Below are positions 37,710-48,424 of a stretch of DNA of 64,000 nucleotides, piece after piece. Made by a program: the position numbers and the translations under genes. Position 1 is the first letter of the stretch. Each line of letters starts with the position of its first letter. Source of the stretch: Pseudomonas brenneri (lineage in GTDB: Bacteria > Pseudomonadota > Gammaproteobacteria > Pseudomonadales > Pseudomonadaceae); the NCBI RefSeq assembly GCF_007858285.1, contig NZ_VFIL01000005.1, forward strand, positions 62,001 to 126,000, written 5' to 3'. Below the pieces are notes generated by a model that did not search any database, was not told the origin of the DNA, and saw only the letters and a list, made by a program, of their open reading frames with translations.

Positions 37710-38438
37710 TTACAGGGCCAGGCCGATCAACACCGCCACTTCGAGCAGCTCCAGCAACGCGCCGGCCGTGTCGCCGGTGGTGCCGCCCAGCCGATTGATC
37801 ATCACCTGGCGCAGCCCCATAAAGCAGATGGCTGCGAGCAGTACGGCGATCCCACCGCTGAAACCACCGATCAACACACAGGCCAGACCGGTAAGGATCA
37901 GTACTTGTTGCCCGACAATCCGCGGCAAATGGTCGGCCAACGACTGGCCCAGCCCCCCGGCGCGCACATAGCGAGTCGTGAGGAACAACGCCAGCAGCGA
38001 ACCCCGGCCGATCAAGGGCGCAAGAATCAATGCCGCGCCGTTGTGCTGCTCGATCAAGGCTACCAGGGCCGTGAACTTGAGCAGCAGCACCAAGCCAAGG
38101 GTGACCACGGCAATTGGGCCGCTGCGCGGGTCCTTCATGATGGTCAGGGTGCGCTCACGGTCGCCAAAGCCGCCCAGCCAGGCGTCGGCGCTGTCCGCCA
38201 GGCCATCCAGGTGCAGGCCGCCACTGAGCAACACCCACGCGGTCAGCAGCAGCGCCGCATGCAGCAGCAACGGCGCGCCCATCAACAGCGTGTTCAAGCC
38301 CCACAGCAGTAGCCCGAACAGCAACCCTACCAGCGGATAAAACAGCAGCGAGCGCCCCAACTCCTGGGGTTGCGGCATGCCCGGCAGGCGAATCGGCAGG
38401 CTGCTGAGGAACTGCAAGGCGATCCAGAATGGCAGCAT
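37710..38438 (-). CDS. cobS: Adenosylcobinamide-GDP ribazoletransferase
   Basis: Joins GDP-cobinamide and alpha-ribazole to form the nucleotide loop; an inner membrane enzyme. 242 residues with six or seven hydrophobic helices and the family motif GGLHLDGLADSADAWLGG (Asp-rich metal site). It is the last gene of the cob operon and begins immediately after the cobC stop. Called cobV in the aerobic nomenclature. Confidence 0.96.
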   Translation of the reverse strand: MLPFWIALQFLSSLPIRLPGMPQPQELGRSLLFYPLVGLLFGLLLWGLNTLLMGAPLLLHAALLLTAWVLLSGGLHLDGLADSADAWLGGFGDRERTLTIMKDPRSGPIAVVTLGLVLLLKFTALVALIEQHNGAALILAPLIGRGSLLALFLTTRYVRAGGLGQSLADHLPRIVGQQVLILTGLACVLIGGFSGGIAVLLAAICFMGLRQVMINRLGGTTGDTAGALLELLEVAVLIGLAL

Positions 38439-39014
38439 TCAGACGCCCTCGCTCAATACGCCATCAGCCTCGACCCGCAGGCTGAACAAGCCACCGTGCC
38501 CCACCTCGACATTCAACAACTGCTCACGGGGCAAGCCACGGGCCTGGGCCAACAATAAACGCATGACACCACCATGGCTGATCAACAGCACCCGTTGCCC
38601 GGCATACCGCTGGTGCAGGCGTAGGACAGCGCCGCGCACGCGCAGGGAAAACGCTTCGACAGGCTCGCCATCTGGCGGCGTAAAGCTATACGGGTCAGCC
38701 CAGAACAGCCCCAGCGCCTCGGCGTCGGTTTCCATCAACTTCGCCGCGCTCTGCCCTTCCCAGGCACCGAAATGCAGCTCCTGCAGATCCGGCTCCAGGC
38801 TCACCGGCAAATCCAGCCGTGCGCCCAACGCTTCAGCGAAGCGCGCGCAGCGTTGCAGCGGCGAGCTGACCAGGCGATCCCACGGCCCTTGCGCCAGCAC
38901 AGCCTGGCGCATCTGCTCCCAGCCGTTATCCGTCAGGGCATCATCCAGGCTGCCGCGCAAGCCGCCGCCCAGTTCGGTTTCGCCATGGCGCAGCAGGTCC
39001 AGGTGCAAGGTCAT
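38439..39014 (-). CDS. cobC: Alpha-ribazole phosphatase
   Basis: A histidine phosphatase that removes the 5'-phosphate from alpha-ribazole phosphate. 191 residues; the phospho-accepting His is in LLRHGETE near the start, and the second catalytic His is in [11 protein letters not shown]. Its ATG overlaps the cobT stop by four bases, and cobS follows without a gap. Confidence 0.94.
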   Translation of the reverse strand: MTLHLDLLRHGETELGGGLRGSLDDALTDNGWEQMRQAVLAQGPWDRLVSSPLQRCARFAEALGARLDLPVSLEPDLQELHFGAWEGQSAAKLMETDAEALGLFWADPYSFTPPDGEPVEAFSLRVRGAVLRLHQRYAGQRVLLISHGGVMRLLLAQARGLPREQLLNVEVGHGGLFSLRVEADGVLSEGV

Positions 39015-40066
39015 GCCGGGCGATCCGCCACAGCCGCCTCAGCAAACGTCGCCATCTGCCCGTGCAACGCACAGGCCAGGCGCAACAGCGGTACCGCCAA
39101 CGCCGCACCACTGCCCTCGCCCAGACGCAGGCCCAGTTCCAACAGCGGCTCGGCGCCAAGGCTTTGCAGCACGTGGCGATGGCCCGGCTCAGCCCCGCGG
39201 TGGCCGAACAACAGCCATGGCCGGCAAGATGGATTCAGGCGTGTAGCGACCAGGGCCGCGACAGTGCAGATAAACCCATCGACCAGCACCACCACACCCG
39301 CCTGGGCGCAGGCCAGATAAGCCCCCACCAGGCTGGCGATCTCCAGGCCACCAAGATTGAACAGGGTCTGCAACGGGTCACCGCGCTGCCCGGCATGCAA
39401 GGCCAATGCGCGCTCGATCACCGCTACTTTATGGCTCACGCCCTGGGCATTCAGGCCGGTGCCCGGGCCGGTCAGGTCGCTGACCGGGCAATCGAGCAAT
39501 GCACAGGCCAAAGCGCTGGCGGCGGTGGTGTTGCCGATGCCCATCTCGCCGCCAATAAACAGTTGCGCGCCAGCACTGATCGCCCGCTGCACGCTGTCAC
39601 GCCCCGCCGCCAGGGCCAGACGGCCCTGCGCCTCGGTCATGGCCGCGCCCAGCACGAAGTTGGCCGTGCCTGGGGCGATATTCAGGTGACGCACGCCCGG
39701 CAGGTCCAGCGACGGTGTGACAGTGCCCAGATCCACCACTTCCAGACGTGCATCCAGTTGGCGCGCCAACACACTGATCGCCGCGCCGCCGCTGACGAAG
39801 TTGTGCAACATCTGCCCGGTGACTTCCTGGGGATAGGCCGAGACACCCTCTGCGACCACACCGTGATCACCGGCAAAGATGGCGATCCACACCTGCTCGA
39901 CCGTCGGTTTGACCTGGCCCTGCAAGCCGGCCAGTTGCACCGCCAGCGCCTCCAGTTGCCCCAGGGAACCGGCGGGTTTGGTCAGTTGCTGCTGGCGGGC
40001 CAAGGCTTGTTCATGGGCCACGGCATCCAGCGCCTTGCAGGGTTCCAGCCACCAGGATGGGCTCAT
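39011..40066 (-). CDS. cobT: Nicotinate-nucleotide-dimethylbenzimidazole phosphoribosyltransferase
   Basis: Makes alpha-ribazole phosphate from dimethylbenzimidazole. 351 residues starting [28 protein letters not shown] near residue 35 and the catalytic Glu in [11 protein letters not shown] near 318 are family hallmarks. The true start is ATG 40066, overlapping the cobU stop (ATGA); the longer frame to 40153 is unconserved. It uses the ligand made by BluB of the same operon. Confidence 0.97.
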   Translation of the reverse strand: MSPSWWLEPCKALDAVAHEQALARQQQLTKPAGSLGQLEALAVQLAGLQGQVKPTVEQVWIAIFAGDHGVVAEGVSAYPQEVTGQMLHNFVSGGAAISVLARQLDARLEVVDLGTVTPSLDLPGVRHLNIAPGTANFVLGAAMTEAQGRLALAAGRDSVQRAISAGAQLFIGGEMGIGNTTAASALACALLDCPVSDLTGPGTGLNAQGVSHKVAVIERALALHAGQRGDPLQTLFNLGGLEIASLVGAYLACAQAGVVVLVDGFICTVAALVATRLNPSCRPWLLFGHRGAEPGHRHVLQSLGAEPLLELGLRLGEGSGAALAVPLLRLACALHGQMATFAEAAVADRPA

Positions 40067-40584
40067 AACGCAGTACCTTTCAAAGTCAGGGGCAGGCCCG
40101 CAACGGTCAGCACCACACGCTGACACCGTTCGGCCAAGGCTTGATGCAGCCAACCGGCTTCATCCACATAACGGCGAGTCAATTCGCCCAGCGGCACGAC
40201 ACCCAGACCGGTCTCGTTGCTGACAAAAATGATTTCACCCGGCAGCGACGCCAGGCAGTCCAGCAGTTGTTCGCGCTCCATGCCCAGGCGCTGCGGATCG
40301 TCCAGCATCAGCAGGTTGGTGAGCCACAGGGTCAGGCAATCGACCAGCAGGCACTGGCCAGGGGCGGCGTGTTCGCGCAGGACCCGGGCCAGCTCAAGCG
40401 GTTCTTCGACCAGCCCCCAATGGCTCGGGCGACGCTCCCGGTGCAGGGCGACCCGCTGGTTCATTTCACCATCCAGGGGTTGGCTGGTGGCGATGTAGGT
40501 GACAGGCAGGGCGCTGTCGCTGGCGAGCTTTTCAGCCAGGCGACTCTTGCCGGAACGGGCACCGCCGAGGATCAATTGCAACAT
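40063..40584 (-). CDS. cobU: Bifunctional adenosylcobinamide kinase/guanylyltransferase
   Basis: Phosphorylates adenosylcobinamide, then transfers GMP to it. 173 residues: P-loop GGARSGKS (7-14), with the guanylylated His expected in VALHRERRP. Start ATG 40584 has GAGGG upstream; the frame extends further but that part is unconserved. Called cobP in the aerobic nomenclature. It is ten bases after cobQ and overlaps cobT by four. Confidence 0.96.
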   Translation of the reverse strand: MLQLILGGARSGKSRLAEKLASDSALPVTYIATSQPLDGEMNQRVALHRERRPSHWGLVEEPLELARVLREHAAPGQCLLVDCLTLWLTNLLMLDDPQRLGMEREQLLDCLASLPGEIIFVSNETGLGVVPLGELTRRYVDEAGWLHQALAERCQRVVLTVAGLPLTLKGTAL

Positions 40585-40594
40585 GGTCAATCCC

Positions 40595-42046
40595 TCAAAT
40601 CCCACATAACTGGCGCAATAACCGGGTATCCAGATGCTGCTCCACCAGGTCCGCCAGACGCTCGATATCGCGCTCGCGCAAGCCGTGGTAATCGACTTCC
40701 TGCACATCCTGCAAACCGGCCCAGCGCAACAATGCACTGCACGCCGCTGGGGTTTCGAACAGACCGTGCAGATACGTGCCGAGGATTTGTCCGTCGTCAC
40801 TCTGCGCGCCGTCACTGCGACCGTCATCCAATAGCACCGCCGGACGCTCCAGGGCCGTGCCACGGGTCACGCCCGCATGGATCTCATAACCACTGACCGG
40901 CGCCTCTTCCAGCGCCAGTCGGCCGCGCACATTGCGCAATTGCTTTTCGGCTTCCAGGGTGGTGCTGAAGGCCAGCAGGCCCAGGCCATCACTGGAGCCC
41001 TCGGGCCCTTCCAGGCCCAACGGGTCATGAACCTGCTCGCCGAGCATTTGCAGGCCACCGCAAATGCCCAGGACCTTGCCGCCATAGCGCAGGTGCCGGG
41101 CAATCGCGCTGTCCCAGCCGTTGGCGCGCAGGTAGGCCAAGTCGCTGCGCACGCTTTTCGAGCCGGGCAGGATAATCAGGTCTGCGGCAGGAATCGCCTG
41201 CCCCGGCCCGACAAATTGCAAGTCCACCTGGGGATGCAGGCGCAGCGGGTCGAAGTCGGTGTGATTGCTGATGCGCGGCAACACCGGCACCACCACCTTG
41301 AGCACCTGCGCCGCCTTGTCAGTCTGGCGCTGGTCGATGCCGTCCTCGGCCTCCAGGTGCAGGTCCATCACGTAGGGCAACACGCCGATTACCGGTTTGC
41401 CGGTGCGCGCCTCAAGCCAGTCGAGACCGGGTTGCAACAGCGCGATATCGCCGCGAAAGCGGTTGATCACAAAGCCCTTGACCCGCGCCTGCTCCGACGG
41501 CGACAGCAACTCCAACGTGCCCACCAGATGAGCGAACACCCCGCCGCGATTGATATCGGCAATCAGCAGCACCGGGCAATCCACCGCTTCGGCGAAGCCC
41601 ATGTTGGCAATGTCATTGGCCCGCAGATTGATCTCGGCCGGCGAGCCCGCGCCTTCGACCATCACCACCGGGTAAGCGGCGCTCAAACGTGCATGGGAAG
41701 CGAGCACCGCTTGCATGGCGATGGCTTTGTAGTCGTGATAGGCCACGGCATTCATGCTGGTCACGGCACGGCCATGGATGATGACTTGTGAACCGGTGTC
41801 ACTGTTGGGCTTGAGCAGCACCGGGTTCATATCAGTGTGCGGCGCCAGGTTGGCGGCCTGGGCCTGCACGGCCTGGGCGCGGCCAATCTCGCCACCTTCT
41901 GCCGTGACTGCGCTGTTGAGCGCCATGTTCTGCGGCTTGAAGGGCACCACGGGCACGCCCTGGCGCACCACCCAACGGCACAGCGCGGTCACCAGGGTGC
42001 TTTTGCCCGCATCGGAGGTGGTGCCTTGCACCATCAACGTACTCAT
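40595..42046 (-). CDS. cobQ: Cobyric acid synthase
   Basis: Amidates four carboxylates of adenosylcobyrinate a,c-diamide using glutamine and ATP. 483 residues: N-terminal ATP-binding part with [12 protein letters not shown] and [10 protein letters not shown], then a class I glutaminase domain with nucleophile Cys in [11 protein letters not shown] (about residue 327) and His in GTYLHGLFE. Start overlaps the stop of the preceding decarboxylase gene (ATGA). Confidence 0.97.
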   Translation of the reverse strand: MSTLMVQGTTSDAGKSTLVTALCRWVVRQGVPVVPFKPQNMALNSAVTAEGGEIGRAQAVQAQAANLAPHTDMNPVLLKPNSDTGSQVIIHGRAVTSMNAVAYHDYKAIAMQAVLASHARLSAAYPVVMVEGAGSPAEINLRANDIANMGFAEAVDCPVLLIADINRGGVFAHLVGTLELLSPSEQARVKGFVINRFRGDIALLQPGLDWLEARTGKPVIGVLPYVMDLHLEAEDGIDQRQTDKAAQVLKVVVPVLPRISNHTDFDPLRLHPQVDLQFVGPGQAIPAADLIILPGSKSVRSDLAYLRANGWDSAIARHLRYGGKVLGICGGLQMLGEQVHDPLGLEGPEGSSDGLGLLAFSTTLEAEKQLRNVRGRLALEEAPVSGYEIHAGVTRGTALERPAVLLDDGRSDGAQSDDGQILGTYLHGLFETPAACSALLRWAGLQDVQEVDYHGLRERDIERLADLVEQHLDTRLLRQLCGI

Positions 42047-43032
42047 GAGGCTTGCTTCCAGGCAGCCAGGGCTTGTTCAAGGCGCTGCCAATCGGCGTCA
42101 GTCCCGGGCAGGCCAAAACGCAGGCTGCTGTCGTGGACAAACAGGCGCAGCAGGATGCCGCGCTGGGCCATGAACTCATGCAACTGCTCGGCGCGATCGG
42201 CGATCAGCCACTGGAACAGCGCGCAGCCGCCCTGGGGGCGCAGGCCATACTGCTCCAGCAGGCTGAACAGCCGCTGGCTGGCTTCTTCGCAGCGCTGGCG
42301 CTGGTGGGTGTGGCCGGCGCTGTCGCGCAGGCAAACCTGGCCCAACTCCCGGGTCGGCCCGCTCACCGCCCATGGCCCGACCTGTTCGGCCAACAGCTTG
42401 AGCAGCTTGCGCTCGGCCAACACAAAGCCCAGGCGCACCCCCGCCAGGCCGAAAAACTTGCCGAACGAGCGCAACACAATCAACCCCACCTGATGGGCCT
42501 GGTTCGCCAGGCTCAACTGCGGGGTGTTGTCCATAAAGGCTTCATCCACCACCAGCCAGCCACCGCGCTGGGCCAGCCGTGCATGCCAGTCCAACAGGCG
42601 CTGGGGCGCAATACTCAAGCCCGTAGGGTTGTTGGGGTTGACCACCACCAACACGTCGAGGCTGTCGAGGAAGAAATCCACTTCCTGCTCCAGCACTTCG
42701 CGCACGATGTAACCGGCGCGACGCCAGGCTTCGGCATGCTCGGCATAGCACGGCGACAACACGCCGACCTTGCCCGCCCGACGCAAGCGCGGCAGCAACT
42801 GGATGGCCGCCTGGGAGCCCGGCACCGGCAACACCTGGGCTGCACCGTAGTAATCGCAGGCCGCCTGTTCCAGGCCGTCATCGGTTTCTGGCAAACGTGC
42901 CCAGGCCCGCAGTGAGATAGGCGAGATTGGCCAGGGCCAGGGCGCGAGGCCACTGGACAGGTCCAACCAGTCTTCCTGAGCGATGCCGTACTGCATCGCG
43001 GCTTTGCGCAGCCGCCCACCGTGTTCAAGCAT
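42043..43032 (-). CDS. cobD: Threonine-phosphate decarboxylase
   Basis: A PLP enzyme that makes aminopropanol phosphate for the nucleotide loop. 329 residues of class I aminotransferase fold; Lys192 in [16 protein letters not shown] binds PLP, and VVNPNNPTG marks the cofactor pocket. Start ATG 43032 overlaps the end of cbiB by eight bases. It is named cobC in the P. denitrificans scheme, so compare by function rather than symbol. Confidence 0.94.
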   Translation of the reverse strand: MLEHGGRLRKAAMQYGIAQEDWLDLSSGLAPWPWPISPISLRAWARLPETDDGLEQAACDYYGAAQVLPVPGSQAAIQLLPRLRRAGKVGVLSPCYAEHAEAWRRAGYIVREVLEQEVDFFLDSLDVLVVVNPNNPTGLSIAPQRLLDWHARLAQRGGWLVVDEAFMDNTPQLSLANQAHQVGLIVLRSFGKFFGLAGVRLGFVLAERKLLKLLAEQVGPWAVSGPTRELGQVCLRDSAGHTHQRQRCEEASQRLFSLLEQYGLRPQGGCALFQWLIADRAEQLHEFMAQRGILLRLFVHDSSLRFGLPGTDADWQRLEQALAAWKQAS

Positions 43033-43933
43033 AGAATTGCGCCCCTGCACACAGGATCAACACCCACAACCACACACCGCGCTGCACCAATTGCCAACCA
43101 CGCTCGATGGAGTCGGCATCGGCCGGCGGCCCTTCGCCAAGGGGTGGACGCTGGTGCAACTCACCGTGATAAATCGCCGCCCCGCCCAACTCGACACCCA
43201 GCGCGCCAGCGCCCGCAGCCATCACCGGGCCGGCATTCGGGCTATCCCAGGTCGGGCCCTGGCGGCGCCAGCATTTGAGTGCCAGGCGTGTCTTGCCCAG
43301 CAGCGCGTAGGTCAGGGCGACCAGGCGCGCAGGAATGTAATTAAGCACGTCGTCAATCTTCGCCGCCGCCCAGCCGAAGCGTTCAAAGCGTTCGTTGCGA
43401 TAGCCCCACATGGCATCCAGGGTATTGCTCAGACGGTACAGCACCACGCCGGGCACCCCGGCCACGACAAACCAGAACAGCGCGGCGAACACCGCGTCAC
43501 TGCCGTTTTCCAGCACCGACTCAGTGGCGGCGCGCGCCACTTCAGTACTGTCCAGTTCGCTGGTCTGGCGGCTGACCAGGTAACTGACGCGCGTGCGCGC
43601 TTCGTCCAGGTCACCACTGCGCAGGGCCTGGGCCACCGGCAACACGTGTTCACCCAGGCTGCGCATGCCCAGGGCCAGGTACAACGCGAGGATCTCGATT
43701 ACCCAACCGAAGTAAGGCGCCCAGGACAACGCCGTGGCCAGCAACGTCAGCGGTATCACGGTGATAAACCAGGCGGTCACGCCATGGCTGCGCCAGCCAC
43801 GCCCAGCGGAGTTGAAACGTTGCTCGATGCGCCCGGCAAAGTTGCCGAACGCCACCAGCGGATGCCAGCGCCTGGGTTCGCCCAGCAGCGCATCCAGCGC
43901 CACTGCAGCGACACTCAGCAAGGCCACACTCAT
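43025..43933 (-). CDS. cbiB: Adenosylcobinamide-phosphate synthase
   Basis: Attaches aminopropanol (phosphate) to adenosylcobyric acid; an inner membrane protein with about five helices. 302 residues; [19 protein letters not shown] at the N-terminus and [12 protein letters not shown] are family motifs. ATG 43933 is chosen because GGGGAG lies seven bases upstream and it overlaps the bluB stop as ATGA; a TTG at 43948 is less likely. Named cobD in the aerobic scheme. Confidence 0.95.
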   Translation of the reverse strand: MSVALLSVAAVALDALLGEPRRWHPLVAFGNFAGRIEQRFNSAGRGWRSHGVTAWFITVIPLTLLATALSWAPYFGWVIEILALYLALGMRSLGEHVLPVAQALRSGDLDEARTRVSYLVSRQTSELDSTEVARAATESVLENGSDAVFAALFWFVVAGVPGVVLYRLSNTLDAMWGYRNERFERFGWAAAKIDDVLNYIPARLVALTYALLGKTRLALKCWRRQGPTWDSPNAGPVMAAGAGALGVELGGAAIYHGELHQRPPLGEGPPADADSIERGWQLVQRGVWLWVLILCAGAQFYA

Positions 43934-44580
43934 TGATTCACTCCCCAATAATTCTCATACAGCATGTCACTCAGCGGACGCGGTTCGGTCCAGCCTTCGA
44001 GTTGCAACATCGGTGCCGGGTAGAACTGCGCTACCGGGCCCAGGCACAGCACGGCCAGTGGCTTGGCGCCGGGCGGCAGGCCCAGCAGGTCGGCCAGCTC
44101 CTGGGGTTCGAACAGCGACACCCAGCCCATGCCCAGGCCTTCGGCGCGGGAGGCCAGCCACAGATTCTGGATCGCGCAGGACAGCGAGGCCAGGTCCATT
44201 TCCGGCAAGGTGCGACGGCCAAAGATATGCCGCTCGCGATCATCCATCAGCGCCGCGACCAGCACCTCGGCGCAGTCGTTGATGCCTTCGACCTTGAGCT
44301 GCATGAAGTCGTCCGAGCGCTCGCCCAGGGCCGCCGCGGTGCGTATGCGCTCGGCTTCCACCAACTGCTGGATCTGGCCGCGCAGGGTGCGGTCGCTGAT
44401 GCGGATAAAGCGCCAGGGCTGCATCAGGCCGACACTGGGGGCCTGGTGCGCAGCCTGCAGCAGGCGCTGGAGCAGTTCGGGGGCCACCGTGCCGCCGCTG
44501 AAGTGGCGCATGTCGCGGCGCTCGGCGATGGCGCGGTAGATGGCCTGGCGTTCAGCCTGGGGGAAGGCGTTGTCGGTCAT
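43930..44580 (-). CDS. bluB: 5,6-Dimethylbenzimidazole synthase
   Basis: A nitroreductase-like enzyme that breaks reduced FMN with O2 to give the lower ligand dimethylbenzimidazole. 216 residues; [10 protein letters not shown] near the N-terminus and [12 protein letters not shown] later are BluB motifs. ATG 44580 overlaps the cobB stop (ATGA). No ribosome site precedes it because a REP hairpin fills that place, so it probably depends on coupling to cobB. Its presence means an oxygen-requiring route to B12. Confidence 0.95.
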   Translation of the reverse strand: MTDNAFPQAERQAIYRAIAERRDMRHFSGGTVAPELLQRLLQAAHQAPSVGLMQPWRFIRISDRTLRGQIQQLVEAERIRTAAALGERSDDFMQLKVEGINDCAEVLVAALMDDRERHIFGRRTLPEMDLASLSCAIQNLWLASRAEGLGMGWVSLFEPQELADLLGLPPGAKPLAVLCLGPVAQFYPAPMLQLEGWTEPRPLSDMLYENYWGVNQ

Positions 44581-45941
44581 GGCCCTATCGCGGGCAAGCC
44601 CGCTCCTACAGTTGCAATGCAATCGCCTGCGATGGAGGCCTCAGGGTCTGGCGCAAAAAGCGCAGCCACCGCAGCCGGGTTCGACGGGAAATAAAAGTGC
44701 ACATAGGAGGCCGTCATCCGCCCCTGGCGATACACCGCCTCGGCACCGCGCCCGCCATTGGGGCTCAGGCCACGGGCAATCGGCTGCCATTGCGTGCTGG
44801 TCAGGGAATGATGATAGGTGTGGCCGCGCAGCACGCCTTCCGGCAATTCGACTGTTTGCAGGGCCAGGGCCGCCAGGCGTTTCTGCATGACTGCATCGCC
44901 CTGGAGCAACCCCAGCAGTTCAGCGCGGCACCCCTCGACATCGGTCAATGAGTCGAGCAGATAGAGCATGCCGCCGCATTCGGCCAGCAACGGCTTGCCG
45001 GCGGCGTGATGGGCACGGATCGCCTGCAACATCGCGGTGTTTTGCGACAACGCCTGGTGATGCAGCTCCGGGTAGCCACCCGGCAGATAGAGGCTGTCGG
45101 CGTCGGGTAACGCCTGGTCGTGGATCGGCGAGAAGAAGCGCAACTCAGCGCCCATCGCCCGCAGCACGTCGAGACTGGCACCATAGGTGAACGCGAAGGC
45201 TTCATCACGGGCCACGGCAATCCGCACCCCATCCAGCAAAGGTTCGGCCTCGATCAGCTCGGGGGCGGCGAACGCCACCGGTGGTGGCAGCGCTACCTCG
45301 CAACTGCTGGCCAGGGCCTCGGCGGCCGCATCCAGGCGCAGATCCAGATCATTCAACTCGCTGGCCTGCACCAGGCCCAGGTGGCGGCTGGGCAGCTCGA
45401 TACCGGTCTCTCGGGACAACGCACCGTACCAGCGCAGGCCTTCGGTCAGGCTGCCTTCAAGCAATTGCGCGTGGCGCACGGTACCGACGCGGTTGGCCAA
45501 TACCCCGGCGAACGGCAAGTCCACCTGATAACGCGCCAGCCCCAACGCCAGGGCGCCAAAGGTCTGGGCCATGGCGGTGCCGTCGATCACCGCCAGCACC
45601 GGCACACCAAAATGGCGGGCCAGGTCGGCGCTGGACGGCGTGCCGTCGAACAACCCCATCACGCCCTCGATCAGGATCAGGTCCGCCTCCCCCGCCGCTT
45701 CCCACAGCAGGCGGCGACTTTCCTGCTCGCCGACCATCCACATGTCCAATTGATAGACCGGCGCGCCGCTGGCGCGCTCATGAATCATCGGGTCGAGAAA
45801 GTCCGGGCCGCATTTGAATACCCGGACCTTACGCCCCAGGTTGCGGTGCAAACGGGCCAGGGCGGCGGTGACGGTGGTCTTGCCCTGGCCCGACGCCGGC
45901 GCGGCGATCAGGACGGCAGGGCAATGGCGCGGCTGATTCAA
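44577..45941 (-). CDS. cobB: Cobyrinate a,c-diamide synthase
   Basis: Amidates the a and c carboxylates of (hydrogeno)cobyrinate. 454 residues: N-terminal P-loop ASGQGKTTV (about 16-24), KCGPDFLDP, and a glutaminase domain with Cys in LLAECGGMLYL (about residue 322). The final ten or so residues ([10 protein letters not shown]) are encoded by a REP element, so the native C-terminus has been replaced. ATG overlaps the cobO stop. Confidence 0.96.
   Translation of the reverse strand: MNQPRHCPAVLIAAPASGQGKTTVTAALARLHRNLGRKVRVFKCGPDFLDPMIHERASGAPVYQLDMWMVGEQESRRLLWEAAGEADLILIEGVMGLFDGTPSSADLARHFGVPVLAVIDGTAMAQTFGALALGLARYQVDLPFAGVLANRVGTVRHAQLLEGSLTEGLRWYGALSRETGIELPSRHLGLVQASELNDLDLRLDAAAEALASSCEVALPPPVAFAAPELIEAEPLLDGVRIAVARDEAFAFTYGASLDVLRAMGAELRFFSPIHDQALPDADSLYLPGGYPELHHQALSQNTAMLQAIRAHHAAGKPLLAECGGMLYLLDSLTDVEGCRAELLGLLQGDAVMQKRLAALALQTVELPEGVLRGHTYHHSLTSTQWQPIARGLSPNGGRGAEAVYRQGRMTASYVHFYFPSNPAAVAALFAPDPEASIAGDCIATVGAGLPAIGP
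44583..44610. repeat. REP element inside cobB 3' end
   Basis: On the minus strand, TGTAGGAGCGGGCTTGCCCGCGATAG; the stem is GCGGGC-TT-GCCCGC. It codes for the last residues of CobB and ends just before the bluB ATG. REP elements are normally intergenic. Confidence 0.85.
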
Positions 45942-46549
45942 AGTTCGATGCCCTTCTGTGCCTTGATCCCGGCCTGGAACGCGTGCTTGAGCATGCCCAT
46001 TTCGGTGACGGTGTCGGCCATTTCAATCAGTTCCGACTTGGCGCCACGACCGGTGACCAGCACATGCTGCATCGGTGGGCGGGCTTGCAGGTCGCCCAGG
46101 ACCTGGTCCAGGTCGAGATAACCATGCTTGAGTGCGATGTTCAGCTCATCCAGCACCACCAGGCCAATGGACGGATCCTGCAACATTTCCCGGGAGACTT
46201 TCCAGGCCGCTTCGGCGGCAGTGATATCGCGCTGGCGGTCCTGGGTTTCCCAGGTAAAGCCTTCGCCCATCACATGGAAACGTACCTGCTCGGGGAAACG
46301 CCGGAAGAACAGCTCTTCACCGGTGCTGTTACGGCCCTTGATGAACTGCACCACGCCGCATTGCATACCGTGCCCCATGGCACGGGCCAGCATGCCAAAC
46401 GCCGAACTGCTCTTGCCTTTGCCATTGCCGGTCAATACCAGCAGCAATCCGCATTCATTCGGTGAATTGGCAATGCGCTCATCAATCACCGCTTTTTTGC
46501 GCAGCATGCGCGCCAGGTGGCGTTCGTCACGATCAGGGGAATCAGTCAT
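45938..46549 (-). CDS. cobO: Cob(I)yrinic acid a,c-diamide adenosyltransferase
   Basis: Transfers adenosyl from ATP to cobalt. 203 residues; the N-terminal P-loop is TGNGKGKSSSAFG, followed by AMGHGMQCGVVQFIKG and LDELNIALKHGYL, all CobO/BtuR motifs. ATG 46549 has GGAG seven bases upstream. First gene of the cob operon, directly behind the cobalamin riboswitch. Confidence 0.97.
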   Translation of the reverse strand: MTDSPDRDERHLARMLRKKAVIDERIANSPNECGLLLVLTGNGKGKSSSAFGMLARAMGHGMQCGVVQFIKGRNSTGEELFFRRFPEQVRFHVMGEGFTWETQDRQRDITAAEAAWKVSREMLQDPSIGLVVLDELNIALKHGYLDLDQVLGDLQARPPMQHVLVTGRGAKSELIEMADTVTEMGMLKHAFQAGIKAQKGIEL

Positions 46550-46635
46550 GGCAGCTCTCCGTTGGGGCTGGACAAAAACGGCGGGCAGGAAAAGACAATC
46601 TACATGAAGCCAAGCATCGCCCACCGTGATGCTGT

Positions 46636-46835
46636 TGGATGAATCAGGCCGGTCTCCGGGCTCATGAGTGGTGCCCTGTTGAACAGGGCAGTCCGACGAT
46701 GCGCCTTCCCATATCGCAGGCGATACAGTGGCAAAAGCAGCGTCTTGACTCATTTACCGTTGCGGGGGCAGCGCCGGGATCGTGGCCGCACTGTAGAAAA
46801 GTGCACGCACTCACCGGCTTCCCTGTTTCACTCGG
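46636..46835 (-). promoter_or_regulatory. Cobalamin riboswitch upstream of cobO
   Basis: On the minus strand the order of conserved blocks is GGGAAGCCGGTG, GCTGCCCCCGCAACGGTAA, GCCACTG, GGGAAGGCG and finally GAGCCCGGAGACCGGCCTG (the B12-box region). This is the full consensus of the adenosylcobalamin aptamer. About 87 bases separate it from the cobO ATG; no strong terminator is seen there, so translational control at the cobO ribosome site seems likely. The gap 46550-46976 otherwise holds only the divergent promoter region. Confidence 0.95.
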
Positions 46836-46976
46836 TCGACGCGCACGCCACAGAGCACCTGAAACAAGCGGCGAAGGTTAGTGGGTTGGGGGTACAGCGT
46901 CAATTAAAGCCGGCCACACACTTGAACCATCGCCACGCGCTGTACCTCTATGACTACAGGCATTGAGGAGAAAAAC

Positions 46977-48290
46977 ATGCACAAGACCCGACTCGCCCTA
47001 CTGATCATGGCTGCAGGCGTACTCGCCGCCTGCGGGGAAAGCTCAACCTTGCAGGTCTCGGATGGCACCGGGCCTTCACCGAAACTGCCGGAACCGAACA
47101 AAACCCTGATCCCCACCGTCAACATCGCCCCGGCGGTTGGCTGGCCCGCAGGCGCCAAGCCAACCGCCGCAGCCGGCACCCAGGTCGCAGCCTTTGCAGA
47201 AGACCTGGATCACCCGCGCTGGCTGTATGTATTGCCCAATGGCGATGTACTGGTCGCCGAGACCAATGCACCGCCCAAGCCGGAGGATGGCAAGGGTATT
47301 CGCGGCTGGGTCATGGAGAAGGTCATGGGCCGCGCTGGCGCGGGTGTGCCCAGCCCGAACCGCATCACCCTGCTGCGCGATGCCGACCATGATGGCGTGG
47401 CAGAAACCCGCACGGTGTTCCTGGAAAACCTCAACTCGCCGTTTGGCATGACTCTGGTCGGCAACGATTTGTATGTCGCCGATTCGGACAAGCTACTGCG
47501 TTTTCCCTATCAACCAGGAGAAACCGCAATCAAGGCCCCAGGCACCAAGGTCGTGGACTTGCCGGGCGGCCCGCTCAACCACCACTGGACAAAAAATGTC
47601 ATCGCCAGCAAAGACGGGAGCAAGTTGTATGTGAGCGTCGGCTCCAACAGCAACGTCGGCGAAAACGGCCTGGAGGCCGAACAGGGACGCGCTGCCATCT
47701 GGGAAGTCGACCGGGCCAGCGGCCAGCAGCGGATCTTCGCCTCCGGCCTGCGCAACCCCAATGGCATGGCCTGGGAGCCACAAAGCGGCAAGCTGTGGAC
47801 GGCGGTCAACGAGCGCGATGAAATCGGCAGCGACCTGGTGCCGGACTACATCACCTCGGTCAAGGATGGCGGCTTCTATGGCTGGCCGTTCAGCTACTAC
47901 GGCCAGCATGTCGATGTGCGGGTCACACCACAGGACCCGGACCTGGTGGCCAAGGCGATTGCGCCAGACTATGCCGTCGGGCCGCATACCGCATCATTGG
48001 GCCTGACCTTCGCACAAGGCAACACGCTACCCGCGCAGTTCAGCAACGGCGCGTTCATCGGCCAGCATGGCTCGTGGAATCGCAAACCGCACAGTGGCTA
48101 CAAGGTGATCTTTGTGCCATTCGAAGGCGGCAAGCCGAAGGGGCAACCGGTGGATGTGCTGACTGGGTTTCTCAACAGTGATGAGAAAGCCATGGGGCGG
48201 CCGGTGGGTGTGGTGATCGACCCGCAAGGTGGGTTGCTAGTGGCGGATGATGTGGGGAATAAGGTGTGGCGGGTGTGGGCCGCTAAATAG
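46977..48290 (+). CDS. Sorbosone dehydrogenase-family lipoprotein
   Basis: 437 residues. Signal peptide with lipobox LAAC, lipidated Cys19. The rest is a beta-propeller of the glucose/sorbosone dehydrogenase (PQQ-type) family: [38 protein letters not shown] and [23 protein letters not shown] lies six bases before the ATG. Attachment to the periplasmic face of a membrane is expected; the sugar oxidised is not predictable. It diverges from the cob operon. Confidence 0.9.
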   Translation: MHKTRLALLIMAAGVLAACGESSTLQVSDGTGPSPKLPEPNKTLIPTVNIAPAVGWPAGAKPTAAAGTQVAAFAEDLDHPRWLYVLPNGDVLVAETNAPPKPEDGKGIRGWVMEKVMGRAGAGVPSPNRITLLRDADHDGVAETRTVFLENLNSPFGMTLVGNDLYVADSDKLLRFPYQPGETAIKAPGTKVVDLPGGPLNHHWTKNVIASKDGSKLYVSVGSNSNVGENGLEAEQGRAAIWEVDRASGQQRIFASGLRNPNGMAWEPQSGKLWTAVNERDEIGSDLVPDYITSVKDGGFYGWPFSYYGQHVDVRVTPQDPDLVAKAIAPDYAVGPHTASLGLTFAQGNTLPAQFSNGAFIGQHGSWNRKPHSGYKVIFVPFEGGKPKGQPVDVLTGFLNSDEKAMGRPVGVVIDPQGGLLVADDVGNKVWRVWAAK

Positions 48291-48317
48291 CAAGACTCGA
48301 CAACGCCACAAAACCAA

Positions 48318-48406
48318 TGTGGGAGCGGGCTTGCTCGCGAAAGCGGTGGATCAGTCAGTGCATCTGTTACTGATTCACCGCTTTCGCGAGCAAGCCCGCT
48401 CCCACA
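48318..48406. repeat. REP doublet forming a long palindrome
   Basis: TGTGGGAGCGGGCTTGCTCGCGAAAGCGGTG on the left is matched by its complement on the right around a 26-base centre. It separates the convergent sorbosone dehydrogenase-like and NlpC genes. Confidence 0.92.
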
Positions 48407-48424
48407 TTTTTGATCGGTGCAGTC

